In this document: piece by piece, positions 31,483 through 40,412 of the stretch
How the letters are laid out: every line of letters begins with the position of its first letter
Numbering within the stretch: position 1 is the first letter of the stretch
NCBI RefSeq assembly: GCF_008369325.1
Contig: NZ_VOBI01000005.1
Span: 186,001 to 250,000, forward strand
Origin: Pseudomonas sp. ANT_H12B
GTDB taxonomy: Bacteria > Pseudomonadota > Gammaproteobacteria > Pseudomonadales > Pseudomonadaceae
DNA: 64,000 nucleotides
Direction of reading: 5' to 3'
Notes under the pieces: model-generated
The model's input: the letters and a program-made list of their open reading frames with translations, nothing else
What the model was told of the DNA's origin: nothing
Databases searched by the model: none
Translations under genes and position numbers: made by a program

Positions 31483-33087
31483 ATGCTGTCGTATCACCAA
31501 AAGCGTTTTCTGATCGTCGATGATTTCTCGGATTTCCGCAGTTCCGTCCGGTCCATGTTGCGTGAACTGGGCGTCAAGGATGTCGACACCGCCGACACCG
31601 GCGAACAGGCGCTGCGCATGTGCTCGCAGAAGGCCTACGATTTCATCCTGCAGGACTTTCACCTGGGCGATGGCAAGAAGAACGGCCAACAGGTGCTCGA
31701 AGACTTGATGATCGAAAAGCTGATCAGCCATGAAGCGGTGTTTGTCATGGTCACCGCCGAGACGAGTCAGGCGATGGTGCTCAGTGCGCTGGAACATGAA
31801 CCCGACGCCTATCTGACCAAACCCTTCAACCGTTCCGGCCTGGCCCAGCGCCTGGAGCGACTGGAACAGCGCAAAACCTTGCTCAAGCCGATCCTGCAAG
31901 CCCTTGACCGGGGCAAACCGGTGGAAGTGCTCAACGCCTGCATCGCCCTGTGCAAGCAGGACATCCGCTACTCGCCGTTGTGCCTGCGCTACCGCGCCGA
32001 TGCCCTGCGTGACCTGAATCAGAACGAGGCGCTTGAGCGGCTCTACGACAGCATCATTGCTGATCGACCTTTGCCGTGGGCCTTTGCCGGGTTGGGCAAG
32101 TTGCTGTTCAAGCGCGGCCAGGTCGGTCAGGCCAAAGGGGTTTACGAAAAAGCCCTGAAAGTCTTCCCGATGATGCCGGCCCTCTACGACGGCATGGCTG
32201 ATGTGCTGGTCGCCGAAGGGGACACCAAGGCCGCCCAGAATGTACTGGAGGAGGCGATTCGACTGTCGCCTCTGGCGGTGCGCCGGCAAGCGCTGCTGGG
32301 CAAGTTGGCGATGGTCAACGAAGATTTTGAAACCGCCTCCAAAGCCTATCGCCAGGCCGTGGCCCAAGGTGCCCAGTCACGCTTCAAGGACGTCGAAAGC
32401 AATCTCGGCCTGGCCCACGCCTTGATCAGCAAGGGCAGTGAAAAAGGCCTGGATACCCGCACCCGCCTGGAAATCAACACGACGCTGAGTGCGGTGGCCA
32501 AGGAAAACCCTACCGATCCGGGTTTGCAGATTCGTGCGCGGCTGATGAAGGCCACCAGTCTGTTGCTCAACGATGCCGAAACCGCCGAGAAGCTCACCGA
32601 ACAAGCGATGATGCGCCTCGATGGCATGGAGCAGTTCATGAGTGCTGAAGCGGCGCTGCTGGTGGCCAAGCAACTGCAAATGCTCGGGCAGGCCAGTGCA
32701 GGCGCCTCGATGCTGAAAAACTGCGCGGAAATCTATGGCGACGACCCGACGGTGATGAAGGGCATCGCCAAGTTGACCGACGACCCGACGATCCTCAATT
32801 CCGGCAACGCCGCTGCCGACCTCAACCGTCAGGGCGTTCGGGTGTACAAGACCGGCAACCTGGTGGAGGCGCGAGAGGTGTTCCGCAAAGCCCTGGCGAT
32901 GCAGCCGAAGAACATCAGTATCGCGCTGAACATGGCGCAGTCGCTGCTGCACGGCACTGACACCAGCGTGCCGTCGGCGGAACTCGAAGAATGCCGGACC
33001 TGCCTGAAAACGGTCGGCTTGATGCCCGACACCGACCCGCGTTTTACCCGTTTCCAAAAACTGCGAAGCAAGGCGTTTGGCGAATGA
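31483..33087 (+). CDS. Receiver-TPR response regulator
   Basis: 534 residues. The N-terminal receiver (about 5-130) has acidic pair D13-D14, phospho-Asp D58 in FILQDFHLG and the lysine in AYLTKPFN. The rest is a series of tetratricopeptide-like helices (ADALRDLNQNEALERLYDSI; GLGKLLFKRGQVGQAKGVYE; VRVYKTGNLVEAREVFRKAL). No DNA-binding or enzyme output domain, so it probably acts by protein-protein contact. The last four bases overlap the ATG of the downstream kinase (ATGA), implying coupled translation of a partner pair. Divergent from the CheB-CheR hybrid kinase. Confidence 0.88.
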   Translation: MLSYHQKRFLIVDDFSDFRSSVRSMLRELGVKDVDTADTGEQALRMCSQKAYDFILQDFHLGDGKKNGQQVLEDLMIEKLISHEAVFVMVTAETSQAMVLSALEHEPDAYLTKPFNRSGLAQRLERLEQRKTLLKPILQALDRGKPVEVLNACIALCKQDIRYSPLCLRYRADALRDLNQNEALERLYDSIIADRPLPWAFAGLGKLLFKRGQVGQAKGVYEKALKVFPMMPALYDGMADVLVAEGDTKAAQNVLEEAIRLSPLAVRRQALLGKLAMVNEDFETASKAYRQAVAQGAQSRFKDVESNLGLAHALISKGSEKGLDTRTRLEINTTLSAVAKENPTDPGLQIRARLMKATSLLLNDAETAEKLTEQAMMRLDGMEQFMSAEAALLVAKQLQMLGQASAGASMLKNCAEIYGDDPTVMKGIAKLTDDPTILNSGNAAADLNRQGVRVYKTGNLVEAREVFRKALAMQPKNISIALNMAQSLLHGTDTSVPSAELEECRTCLKTVGLMPDTDPRFTRFQKLRSKAFGE

Positions 33088-33776
33088 ACGACAGCGAACA
33101 GGCACTTGATTTTTCCACGGTGATTGCCTCCACCGTGCACGATATGAAGAACTCCCTGGCCATGCTGATGCAGGCCCACAGTCAATGGCTGGCACGTTTG
33201 CCCGACCCTGCGCGGCACACCCCGGAGCAGGGCGTGATCGAATTCGAGTTCGCCCACCTCAACGGCATGCTGGTGCAGTTGCTGGGTCTGTACAAACTCG
33301 GCGTCAACCAAATGCCGTTGCAGCCGGCCTACCATGAACTGGATGACTTCATCGAAGCGCAACTGGCCTGCCATCAGGACGTGTTCGCCAGCCGCGGCAT
33401 TATGGTGACCTATGAAGTGGACCCCTTGAGCCCTTTGGGTTTCTTCGACCGGGAGCTGATCGCTTCGGTGCTGGCCAACAGCATCAACAACGCCATTCGC
33501 TACGCCCGCCACGCGGTGCTGATTACCGTCAGCGATGACGCCGGGCAACTGGTGCTGACCATCAACGACGATGGCGAGGGTTACCCGCCGCAGATGATCG
33601 TGCGTCAGGCTGATTACGTGCAAGGCATCAATCACAGTAGCGGCAGCACCGGGCTGGGCCTGTACTTTGCCGGGCGGATTGCGGCGTTACATCAGCGCAA
33701 TGGAGTCGGTGGCCGCACCGAAATCAGCAATGGCGGCCCGCTGGGCGGCGGCGTGTTCAGCCTCTATCTGCCCTGA
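33084..33776 (+). CDS. Small sensorless histidine kinase
   Basis: 230 residues. An H-box-like sequence STVHDMKNSLAMLM gives a candidate phospho-His H19. The HATPase domain follows, with N-box NSINNAIRYA, G1 INDDGEGYPP and G2 SGSTGLGLYFAGRIA. There is no input domain or membrane helix, so sensing must come from partners. ATG overlaps the stop of the receiver-TPR gene. It is the likely phosphodonor for that protein; cross-talk with the divergent hybrid kinase is possible. Confidence 0.85.
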   Translation: MNDSEQALDFSTVIASTVHDMKNSLAMLMQAHSQWLARLPDPARHTPEQGVIEFEFAHLNGMLVQLLGLYKLGVNQMPLQPAYHELDDFIEAQLACHQDVFASRGIMVTYEVDPLSPLGFFDRELIASVLANSINNAIRYARHAVLITVSDDAGQLVLTINDDGEGYPPQMIVRQADYVQGINHSSGSTGLGLYFAGRIAALHQRNGVGGRTEISNGGPLGGGVFSLYLP

Positions 33777-33876
33777 CCGGTTCTTTTTGTTGGGCGCTGC
33801 TTGATATTCCGAACAGGCGGAGCCTATTTTGTACGGGTCGCCGTTCGCGGCTCTCACAACACCAAAGGATTGCGTC

Positions 33877-35220
33877 ATGACAACCGATGGCCAGCATTCA
33901 CTCGCGCAGCGATTGACGGGTATTGATGAGATTGAATGTGTTACGCCGGATCTCAATGGCGTACCTCGTGGCAAGGTAATGACCGCCGAGGGTTTCCTCG
34001 AAGGGCGGCGTTTGCAGATGGCGCGGGGAGTGCTGCTGCAATGCATCATGGGCGGATATCCGCCAGCTCGCTTTTATGGCAGTGATGACGGCGACCTGGC
34101 GCTGGTGCCCGACGCTGCACACATTCACCGCTTGCCCTGGAGCAGCCAGCCCCGCGCCTTCGCCATTTGCGATGCGGATGAACTGACCGGCGAAAGCTCA
34201 CGCCTGTCGACCCGCGGCCAACTCAAGGCTGTGATCGCCCGTTACGCGGCCCTCGGCCTGGCGCCAGTGGTGGCGACCGAGCTGGAATTCTTTGTCTTCG
34301 CGCCCAATACCGATCCGACTCAACCGTTCCAGCCGCCAATGGGCCTGGACGGCCGTCGCGAGGACGGTCATTCGGCGTTCAGCGTCAGTTCCAATAACGG
34401 TTTGCGGCCATTCTTCAGTGAAGTCTACGAATGCATGGCGGCCCTGGGGTTGCCGCGCGATACCTTCATGCATGAGATGGGCGTCAGCCAATTCGAGATC
34501 AACCTGCTGCATGGTGATCCGCTGCTGTTGGCCGACCAGACGTTCCTGTTCAAACATCTGCTCAAAGAAGTTGCGCTCAAGCATGGCCTGACGGTGGTCT
34601 GCATGGCCAAGCCGCTGGCGCACACGCCGGGCAGTTCGATGCATATTCACCAGAGCATCGTCGAGATCGGCACCGGGCGTAACGTGTTCAGCGACAAGGC
34701 TGGTGAGCCAACCGCGACCTTCCGTCATTTCATCGGCGGTCAGCAGGCTGGCATGGCGGACTTTACGGCGCTGTTCGCACCGAACGTGAACTCTTATCAG
34801 CGCTTATGCCATCCGTTTGCATCGCCGAATAATGCCTGCTGGTCCCACGACAATCGTGCGGCCGGTTTGCGTATTCCGGCCAGTTCAGCGGCCGCTCGTC
34901 GGGTCGAGAACCGCTTGCCGGGGGCCGATGCCAACCCGTACCTGGCGATCGCCGCGAGCCTGGGAGCGGGGTTGTATGGCATTGAACACAAACTGGAGCC
35001 GAGCGAGCCGATCCAGGGTGAATTCGAGGTGCCGGACAATCTTTCATTGCCGTGTACCTTGCATGCCGCTATTGAACGTCTGAAACGTAGCCAATTGGCG
35101 AAGGAACTGTTCGGCAAGGAGTTCATCGAAGGTTACATCGCTTCGAAGACCATGGAGTTGACCAGCTTCTTTGATGAAATTACTCCCTGGGAGCGGCGTG
35201 TTCTAGCAGCCCAGGCCTGA
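33877..35220 (+). CDS. Glutamine-synthetase-family gamma-glutamyl ligase
   Basis: 447 residues with the GS beta-grasp N-terminus and catalytic barrel: TELEFFVFAP, SQFEINLLHGDP, GSSMHIHQS and NRAAGLRIPASS are the family signatures. The length and sequence fit the PuuA/Pau group, which glutamylates putrescine or other amines, rather than the 468-residue housekeeping GlnA. The start ATG 33877 is preceded by AAAGGATTGCGTC. An MFS transporter follows 70 bases later, so the pair may take up and activate an amine. The substrate cannot be read from sequence. Confidence 0.83.
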   Translation: MTTDGQHSLAQRLTGIDEIECVTPDLNGVPRGKVMTAEGFLEGRRLQMARGVLLQCIMGGYPPARFYGSDDGDLALVPDAAHIHRLPWSSQPRAFAICDADELTGESSRLSTRGQLKAVIARYAALGLAPVVATELEFFVFAPNTDPTQPFQPPMGLDGRREDGHSAFSVSSNNGLRPFFSEVYECMAALGLPRDTFMHEMGVSQFEINLLHGDPLLLADQTFLFKHLLKEVALKHGLTVVCMAKPLAHTPGSSMHIHQSIVEIGTGRNVFSDKAGEPTATFRHFIGGQQAGMADFTALFAPNVNSYQRLCHPFASPNNACWSHDNRAAGLRIPASSAAARRVENRLPGADANPYLAIAASLGAGLYGIEHKLEPSEPIQGEFEVPDNLSLPCTLHAAIERLKRSQLAKELFGKEFIEGYIASKTMELTSFFDEITPWERRVLAAQA

Positions 35221-35290
35221 CGACCCGTCGACATCGGGCTATCTTTTCAGGTAGTCCGTTTCTCACTGCAAGGAGCCGCTCGGAACGCCG

Positions 35291-36661
35291 ATGCGCCAAA
35301 TCTGGAAACCCTTTCGAGCGCTTTATTTCGCTTCGCTGATGATGTTGATCGGCTCCGGCTTGCTGAGTACATACTTGGGCCTGCGCCTGGCCGCCGACAA
35401 TGTCGACAGCCTGTGGGTGGGTGCCTTGATGGCGGCCAACTATTTCGGCCTGGTGCTGGGCGGCAAGATCGGCCATCGGCTGATTGCCCGGGTCGGGCAT
35501 ATTCGGGCGTATTCGGCCTGCGCCGGGATTGTCGGCGCGGCGGTGCTCGGCCATGGTCTGGTGGACTGGTTGCCCGCCTGGCTGTTCCTGCGGGTGATCG
35601 TCGGTCTCGGCATGATGTGCCAGTACATGGTCATCGAAAGCTGGCTCAACGAGCAGGCGGAAGCCAAGCAACGCGGCATCGTTTTCAGCGGCTATATGAT
35701 CGCCTCATACCTGGGGCTGGTGTTGGGTCAACTGATCCTGGTCATGCACCCGTCGTTGGGCCTGGAGCTGCTGATGTTGGTCGCCCTGTGCTTTGCCTTG
35801 TGTCTGGTGCCGGTGGCCCTGACCCAGCGAATTCACCCGGCGGCGCTGCACCCCGCGCCGATGGAGCCGCGGTTCTTTATCAAGCGCGTGCCGCAATCGT
35901 TGAGTACGGTGCTCGGGGCGGGGTTGATTGTTGGCTCGTTCTACGGTCTGGCGCCGCTGTACGCTTCGCAGCAAGGCTTGTCCACGGAGCAGGTCGGTCT
36001 GTTCATGGGTAGCTGCATTTTTGCCGGTCTGGTGGTGCAGTGGCCGCTGGGTTGGCTGTCCGATCGTTATGACCGGGCACTGTTGATCCGCTGTTTTGCA
36101 TTTTGCCTGGCCCTTGCCGCGTTGCCGCTGGCGATCATGCAGCAGGTGCCGCTGGAGGTGCTGTTCGTTGCCGGGTTCCTCTGCTCGCTGGTGCAGTTTT
36201 GCCTGTATCCATTGGCGGTGGCGTTTTCCAACGACCACGTCGAGGGTGATCGGCGGGTGTCCCTGACGGCGATGTTGCTGGTGACCTACGGTGTCGGTGC
36301 CAGTATCGGGCCGCTGGTGGCCGGCGTGCTGATGAAGCTGTTCGGCAGCCATATGCTCTATGCCTTTTTCAGTTTCTTCGCGTTGGTGCTGGTGTGGCGG
36401 ATTCGTCCGAAAGCGGTGACCAACCTGCATGTGGTGGACGATGCGCCGCTGCAGCACGTCGCCATGCCGGACAGCATGTCGAGTTCGCCGCTGGTGGCTT
36501 GCCTTGACCCGCGTGTCGATGAACAGGTGGTGCAAGACCAGATGCAGAACCCGATCAGCCCGGAGCCGGAACTCGAGCCGGGCACCGAAACCGAAACCGA
36601 AACACCTCCAGAAGACCCTGACACTGGGCGTGAGCAAAGTTTCACCGAGGCCAGGCCTTAG
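35291..36661 (+). CDS. MFS transporter with acidic C-terminal tail
   Basis: 456 residues with twelve probable membrane helices (first helix LYFASLMMLIGSGLLSTYLG) and the MFS loop after helix 2 (GGKIGHRLIARVGHIR) and again near LGWLSDRYDRALLI. Resembles the YcaD group of importers. The last 60 residues are cytoplasmic and very acidic (EPELEPGTETETETPPEDP), encoded partly by an ACCGAA hexamer repeated three times. Probably in one operon with the glutamine-synthetase-like gene. Confidence 0.85.
   Translation: MRQIWKPFRALYFASLMMLIGSGLLSTYLGLRLAADNVDSLWVGALMAANYFGLVLGGKIGHRLIARVGHIRAYSACAGIVGAAVLGHGLVDWLPAWLFLRVIVGLGMMCQYMVIESWLNEQAEAKQRGIVFSGYMIASYLGLVLGQLILVMHPSLGLELLMLVALCFALCLVPVALTQRIHPAALHPAPMEPRFFIKRVPQSLSTVLGAGLIVGSFYGLAPLYASQQGLSTEQVGLFMGSCIFAGLVVQWPLGWLSDRYDRALLIRCFAFCLALAALPLAIMQQVPLEVLFVAGFLCSLVQFCLYPLAVAFSNDHVEGDRRVSLTAMLLVTYGVGASIGPLVAGVLMKLFGSHMLYAFFSFFALVLVWRIRPKAVTNLHVVDDAPLQHVAMPDSMSSSPLVACLDPRVDEQVVQDQMQNPISPEPELEPGTETETETPPEDPDTGREQSFTEARP
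36584..36603 (+). repeat. Hexanucleotide tandem repeat in the MFS gene tail
   Basis: Three ACCGAA units plus AC encode the TETETET stretch. Unit length is a multiple of three, so copy-number change would keep frame. Confidence 0.7.
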
Positions 36662-36687
36662 GGGCGTGTCCCCTGGGTCCAAGGCAT

Positions 36688-36727
36688 AAAAAAACGGGCA
36701 GTCACCGCAAGGGACTGCCCGTTTTTT
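36688..36727. terminator. Bidirectional terminator, MFS gene and flgZ
   Basis: Stem AAAAACGGGCAGTC/GACTGCCCGTTTTT with a loop of nine bases; A- and T-runs on both sides end both convergent transcripts. Confidence 0.92.
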
Positions 36728-36741
36728 ATTGAAGCGTCGTA

Positions 36742-37488
36742 TTACATGTCGTCTTTATCGAAGCGCCGCGCTTCGCGCTGAAGCTGATAGACGAATCGCT
36801 CGACCTGGCGCTGCACCAGCCCGCTCATGTTGTGAAAGCGGATGCCGGCGAAGGTGGTGGAGATCTTTTCTTCGAAATGCAGGTAGCGCAATTCGACCGG
36901 TGCCGACATGTTGCCAAAGGGCAGGGCGGCGACGAAGCGGTCGTAGACCTGACCCAGTTGCAGACTGCCGGTGATGTCGCCTTCGAAGCGCAACTTGCAA
37001 CCGGTCGCGGAAATGTCCAGCAGCTTGCCGCTGATCGGCGCCTTGAGCTTTTCACCGTCCAGATCGACGCTGACCAACTGTACCAGCTTCAACGCAGCGC
37101 GGAACGCATTGCGGCGCTGGTGGTAAACCACCTCGGCGGGCAGGGCGCCACGGTAGCAGCGACCGCCATCGAATTCGTCGATGGTCAGCGGGCCGTTGCT
37201 TTCCCAGGCAATGCGCACGCCGTCGTGGAAGCCTTCGACCTTGAACGGTTCGCCGGCCAGCAGGAAGCGTTCACCGTCGCGGGGGATCATTTCGTCCAGG
37301 GCGATTGTTTTGCTTTCACGGTTGATGTCTACCAGATAACTCTGGAACCGCTGGCTGCGCTCGTGGAAGGTGATGATCAGCGGATCATGGCTTTCTTGCA
37401 GCTGGCGCAGGTTGCCGGAGATTTCCAGGGGCGTGGTGAGCACCTTGGGAGGCTGCGGAGCATCTTCCGCGTTTAAGGCATTGGACAC
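36742..37488 (-). CDS. flgZ: PilZ-domain flagellar brake protein (YcgR/FlgZ)
   Basis: 248 residues. The N-terminal YcgR domain (about 20-115) precedes a PilZ domain that has the c-di-GMP signatures: RRNAFR (RxxxR) near residue 128 and DISATG (DxSxxG). When bound to c-di-GMP such proteins slow flagellar rotation. It lies downstream of flgM-flgN on the same strand, matching the flgZ position known in pseudomonads. ATG at 37488; a 92-base gap separates it from flgN. Confidence 0.9.
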   Translation of the reverse strand: MSNALNAEDAPQPPKVLTTPLEISGNLRQLQESHDPLIITFHERSQRFQSYLVDINRESKTIALDEMIPRDGERFLLAGEPFKVEGFHDGVRIAWESNGPLTIDEFDGGRCYRGALPAEVVYHQRRNAFRAALKLVQLVSVDLDGEKLKAPISGKLLDISATGCKLRFEGDITGSLQLGQVYDRFVAALPFGNMSAPVELRYLHFEEKISTTFAGIRFHNMSGLVQRQVERFVYQLQREARRFDKDDM

Positions 37489-37580
37489 GATTCATCAATC
37501 TCCAGACAAAAAATGACTACGGCTAGCCAGCATTTTGCCAGCATGTTTCGTGTCTTGATAGTGCATGCCTATGCAAAGTC

Positions 37581-38048
37581 TCAAGCCTGACTGAGCGGGC
37601 GTGGCTTCGCAAGCCTGGCGGTTGACCCGCGAGCATCATAGAGCGCTGGCGGTTCGCCGCCGGTGAGGATTTTCAGCTGGTTGGCCGTGGCTGCCTGCTG
37701 GACCAGAATGGACTGGCCATTGTTGGCGTTGGCGGCTTGGCACTGAGCCAGAAGGTCGGTCAGTACATCGCTTTGCGCCAACAACTCTTGGCCGACGCTC
37801 GAATGGCTGGCAAGTTGCTCCAGGCCGTTGCGATTGGTCGGCAGATTGAGGCTGGCGAGAATTTCACTGCGCTTGCGGCCATGCTGTTCGAGCAGAATGA
37901 TCAATGCCTGTTTCTGCGCCAGAATCTCTTCGAGCAGTGGCATATCGCGACCATGCAAGGCGAGGGACTCGGTTTGCAGTAACTCCAGCAGGTGTTGTGC
38001 CGGAGCGAAGTCGTCGGTGATCAGTTGCAGTAAATTAGTGTCGTGCAT
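37581..38048 (-). CDS. flgN: Flagellar export chaperone FlgN
   Basis: 155 residues, almost all helical, beginning MHDTNLLQLITDDFAPAQHL; FlgN chaperones the hook-filament junction proteins FlgK and FlgL. Identification is by position after flgM and by family-like length and composition (EILAQKQALIILLEQHGRKR). Lies 48 bases after flgM on the same strand, presumably in one transcript from the FliA promoter. Confidence 0.88.
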   Translation of the reverse strand: MHDTNLLQLITDDFAPAQHLLELLQTESLALHGRDMPLLEEILAQKQALIILLEQHGRKRSEILASLNLPTNRNGLEQLASHSSVGQELLAQSDVLTDLLAQCQAANANNGQSILVQQAATANQLKILTGGEPPALYDARGSTARLAKPRPLSQA

Positions 38049-38096
38049 GGCTGGCCTTGGGTTTTAAGCGTCCAAAAGCCTGGCGCAGGCCGTGGC

Positions 38097-38423
38097 CTAG
38101 CGCTGGGCTTCGAAGTTGAGCAGTTTGCTGGCTACACGGTTGCTGTCGACTTTATAGCTGCCATCGGCAATCGCTGCTTTCAACTCGGCCACGCGGGCGT
38201 TGTCGACGACAGGTTGATCGCGCAGCTTGTCAGTGACCTTCTGCAACTGTTGAGCCTCATTGCTGAGGTGTACCGATTCCCCGCTTTTGACGGTACTGGC
38301 CTGTTCGGCCGGAGTATTCAGCGGCGCGGATTTGCCGGCTTCGGCAGTTTCCTTCGCGGCGCTGGTACGAGTACTGCCCGTAAGTGACGAGGAGCTGTTC
38401 AAACGGCTGAAATCGATGACCAT
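38097..38423 (-). CDS. flgM: Anti-sigma-28 factor FlgM
   Basis: 108 residues. The disordered N-terminal half is Ser/Thr-rich, the C-terminal half is the FliA-binding region ([34 protein letters not shown]). FlgM holds FliA inactive until it is exported through the finished hook. I used the ATG at 38423, where [12 protein letters not shown] begins; the longer frame to 38501 would include the promoter. A textbook FliA promoter lies upstream, giving the known FliA-FlgM feedback. Confidence 0.92.
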   Translation of the reverse strand: MVIDFSRLNSSSSLTGSTRTSAAKETAEAGKSAPLNTPAEQASTVKSGESVHLSNEAQQLQKVTDKLRDQPVVDNARVAELKAAIADGSYKVDSNRVASKLLNFEAQR

Positions 38424-38460
38424 GATAAAAAAACCTCTGGGTGTTTGGACGCTTGCCATG

Positions 38461-38487
38461 TTTTCGGCCCGACCCTGAAAAACTTTA
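38461..38487 (-). promoter_or_regulatory. FliA (sigma-28) promoter of flgMN
   Basis: On the minus strand, TAAAGTTT then 11 bases then GCCGAAAA; this departs from TAAAGTTT-N11-GCCGATAA by one base. Predicted start of transcription is about 25-30 bases before the flgM ATG. Confidence 0.88.
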
Positions 38488-38590
38488 GGCCCATTTATCA
38501 ATGAGCTTGCGCGCGTCAGCGCTTGCCCTGCTTGGGGCTGAGTTTAGGGAACAGTCGGCCAGCGCGCCACATCTTCACCAACAGAGATCT

Positions 38591-39352
38591 CTACATGGCC
38601 ACTTCCACCTGGCCGGGCGCGATGACTTGCGCCTTGATGACCCGCTGGGAGTTGAGGTTTTTTACTCGAATCTGTTCGCGCATGCCGCCATTGGACAGCG
38701 CTTCACCCGGCATGCGCACGCTGAGCGTACCACTGCGGGCGGTAATCACCACTTGGTCGCCCTTGCTGATCACTTCCGCCTGTTCCATGTGCACCAGGGT
38801 AATGACCTGGTCGGCGACCATTGGTCGGGTAAGTTTCTGCCCGATCGCCTGGTCGGTCGACGTCAGGTAGCCCTGGCTGATCAGGCTGATGTCGCGCTCT
38901 CGCAGGGTGACATCCTCGGGCTCGACAATGGCGGCTCGCCGCAGCGCTCGGGTGGTGGTCACAATGTCGCGAAACAGCCGTACTTGAGCGGGCACGAAGA
39001 CGGTCCAGGGGGAGGCGCCCTCGCAGCGCACCTTGACCGTAACCCGGCCCAGCGGCTTGGCCGGACTCTCCAGCGTGGCTGTCAATTCCTTGTCGCACAT
39101 GGGCATGCGCAGCCGGGGATCGAGCTGCTTGACCTCGATCTCGTAGCGGCCCTCCGTTTGACTGGTGGCCAGATAGTCTTCTACGGTGAATTCAAGAAAG
39201 CCCTGAGTGACGCCGATAAGCATGTCAGGCAAGGTAACCGCGTCAGCAAGGGCAGGGCTGCCAGCGTTGAACAGGCAAACAGCCGATATCGCGCAAAGCA
39301 ATTTGCGGAAAGTGGATGTCAGGCGTCGGAATAATGTCGGTTCTGTGTTCAT
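38591..39352 (-). CDS. flgA: P-ring assembly chaperone FlgA
   Basis: 253 residues with an N-terminal signal (LLCAISAVCLFNAGSPALA) and the SAF domain of FlgA (about residues 125-190; RRAAIVEPEDVTLRERDI) followed by QRVIKAQVIAPGQVEVAM at the end. It assists FlgI assembly in the periplasm. The ATG at 39352 lacks a clear ribosome binding site and lies almost on the predicted start of a RpoN-like promoter, so the true start may differ slightly. The longer frame to 39826 overlaps cheV and is not used. Confidence 0.88.
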   Translation of the reverse strand: MNTEPTLFRRLTSTFRKLLCAISAVCLFNAGSPALADAVTLPDMLIGVTQGFLEFTVEDYLATSQTEGRYEIEVKQLDPRLRMPMCDKELTATLESPAKPLGRVTVKVRCEGASPWTVFVPAQVRLFRDIVTTTRALRRAAIVEPEDVTLRERDISLISQGYLTSTDQAIGQKLTRPMVADQVITLVHMEQAEVISKGDQVVITARSGTLSVRMPGEALSNGGMREQIRVKNLNSQRVIKAQVIAPGQVEVAM

Positions 39353-39363
39353 AAGAGTTAAAA

Positions 39364-39379
39364 AGCAAGCGCCGTGCCG
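39364..39379 (-). promoter_or_regulatory. Possible RpoN promoter of flgA
   Basis: On the minus strand CGGCACGGCGCTTGCT has GG-N10-GC spacing. Its predicted transcription start is within a few bases of the annotated flgA ATG, so either the promoter or the start codon is not as drawn. In P. aeruginosa flgA is RpoN/FleQ dependent. Confidence 0.45.
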
Positions 39380-39433
39380 TTTATTGATGAATGTGCGTCG
39401 CAACACACTTAGCGTCGGTGTAGGAGTCTGGGC

Positions 39434-40366
39434 ATGGCTGGTGTAATGGATTCGGTAAACCAGCGCACGCAACTGGTAGGGCAGAATCGCCTTGAGCTGT
39501 TGTTGTTCCGTCTCGACGGCCAGCAGCTGTATGGGATCAACGTGTTCAAGGTTCGTGAGGTGCTGCAATGCCCCAAGCTGACGCTGATGCCCAAGTCCAG
39601 TCCTGTCGTGTGCGGTGTGGCAAATATTCGGGGGGCGACCATTCCGATTCTTGATCTGGCGATGGCGACCGGCTCCGGGGCTTTGAAAGACAAGAACAAT
39701 CCGTTCGTGATCATCACGGAATACAACACCAAGACCCAGGGTTTCCTGGTTCGGTCGGTAGAGCGCATCGTCAACATGAACTGGGAGGAGATTCATCCGC
39801 CACCCAAGGGCACGGGACGCGATCATTACCTGACGGCTGTGACTCGGGTCGACAATCAGTTAGTCGAAATCATCGACGTCGAGAAAGTCCTGGCGGAAGT
39901 GGCGCCGACACCGGAAGCGATTTCCGTTGGCGTGGTGGATGTCGAAACCCGGCACAAGGCGCTTTCGTTGCGCGTGCTGACGGTCGATGACTCGACGGTG
40001 GCGCGCAAGCAAGTCTCGCGGTGCCTGCAAACGGTGGGTGTCGAAGTGGTAGCGTTGAACGACGGCAAGCAAGCGCTGGATTACCTGCGCAAGCTGGTTG
40101 ACGAGGGCAAGAAGCCTGAGGAAGAGTTCCTGATGATGATTTCCGACATCGAGATGCCGGAAATGGACGGGTACACCCTCACGGCCGAGATCCGCAACGA
40201 CCCGCGCATGCAAAAGCTTCATATCATCCTGCATACTTCGTTGTCGGGCGTATTCAATCAGGCGATGGTCAAGAAAGTCGGTGCCGATGACTTCCTTGCC
40301 AAGTTCCGTCCTGATGACCTGGCATCCCGGGTAGTCGACCGGATCAAAGCAGCAGATATCAGCTAG
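39434..40366 (+). CDS. cheV: Chemotaxis coupling protein CheV
   Basis: 310 residues: a CheW-like domain (about 25-170; LLLFRLDGQQLYGINVFKVR) and a C-terminal receiver (about 180-305; TVDDSTVARKQ, phospho-Asp in MMISDIEMPEMDG). CheV couples chemoreceptors to CheA and can be phosphorylated for adaptation. GTAGGAGTCTGGGC precedes the ATG. It is divergent from flgA and followed by cheR. Confidence 0.93.
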   Translation: MAGVMDSVNQRTQLVGQNRLELLLFRLDGQQLYGINVFKVREVLQCPKLTLMPKSSPVVCGVANIRGATIPILDLAMATGSGALKDKNNPFVIITEYNTKTQGFLVRSVERIVNMNWEEIHPPPKGTGRDHYLTAVTRVDNQLVEIIDVEKVLAEVAPTPEAISVGVVDVETRHKALSLRVLTVDDSTVARKQVSRCLQTVGVEVVALNDGKQALDYLRKLVDEGKKPEEEFLMMISDIEMPEMDGYTLTAEIRNDPRMQKLHIILHTSLSGVFNQAMVKKVGADDFLAKFRPDDLASRVVDRIKAADIS

Positions 40367-40412
40367 GGACCTTCTGCCCCTGGCGGTCAACACGATTTAA
40401 GAGGCGGCATCT

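Noticed and set aside
39353..39433. FliA promoter for cheV
   Set aside because: TAAA and GCCG elements are present but their spacing is two bases short and the -10 half is poor.
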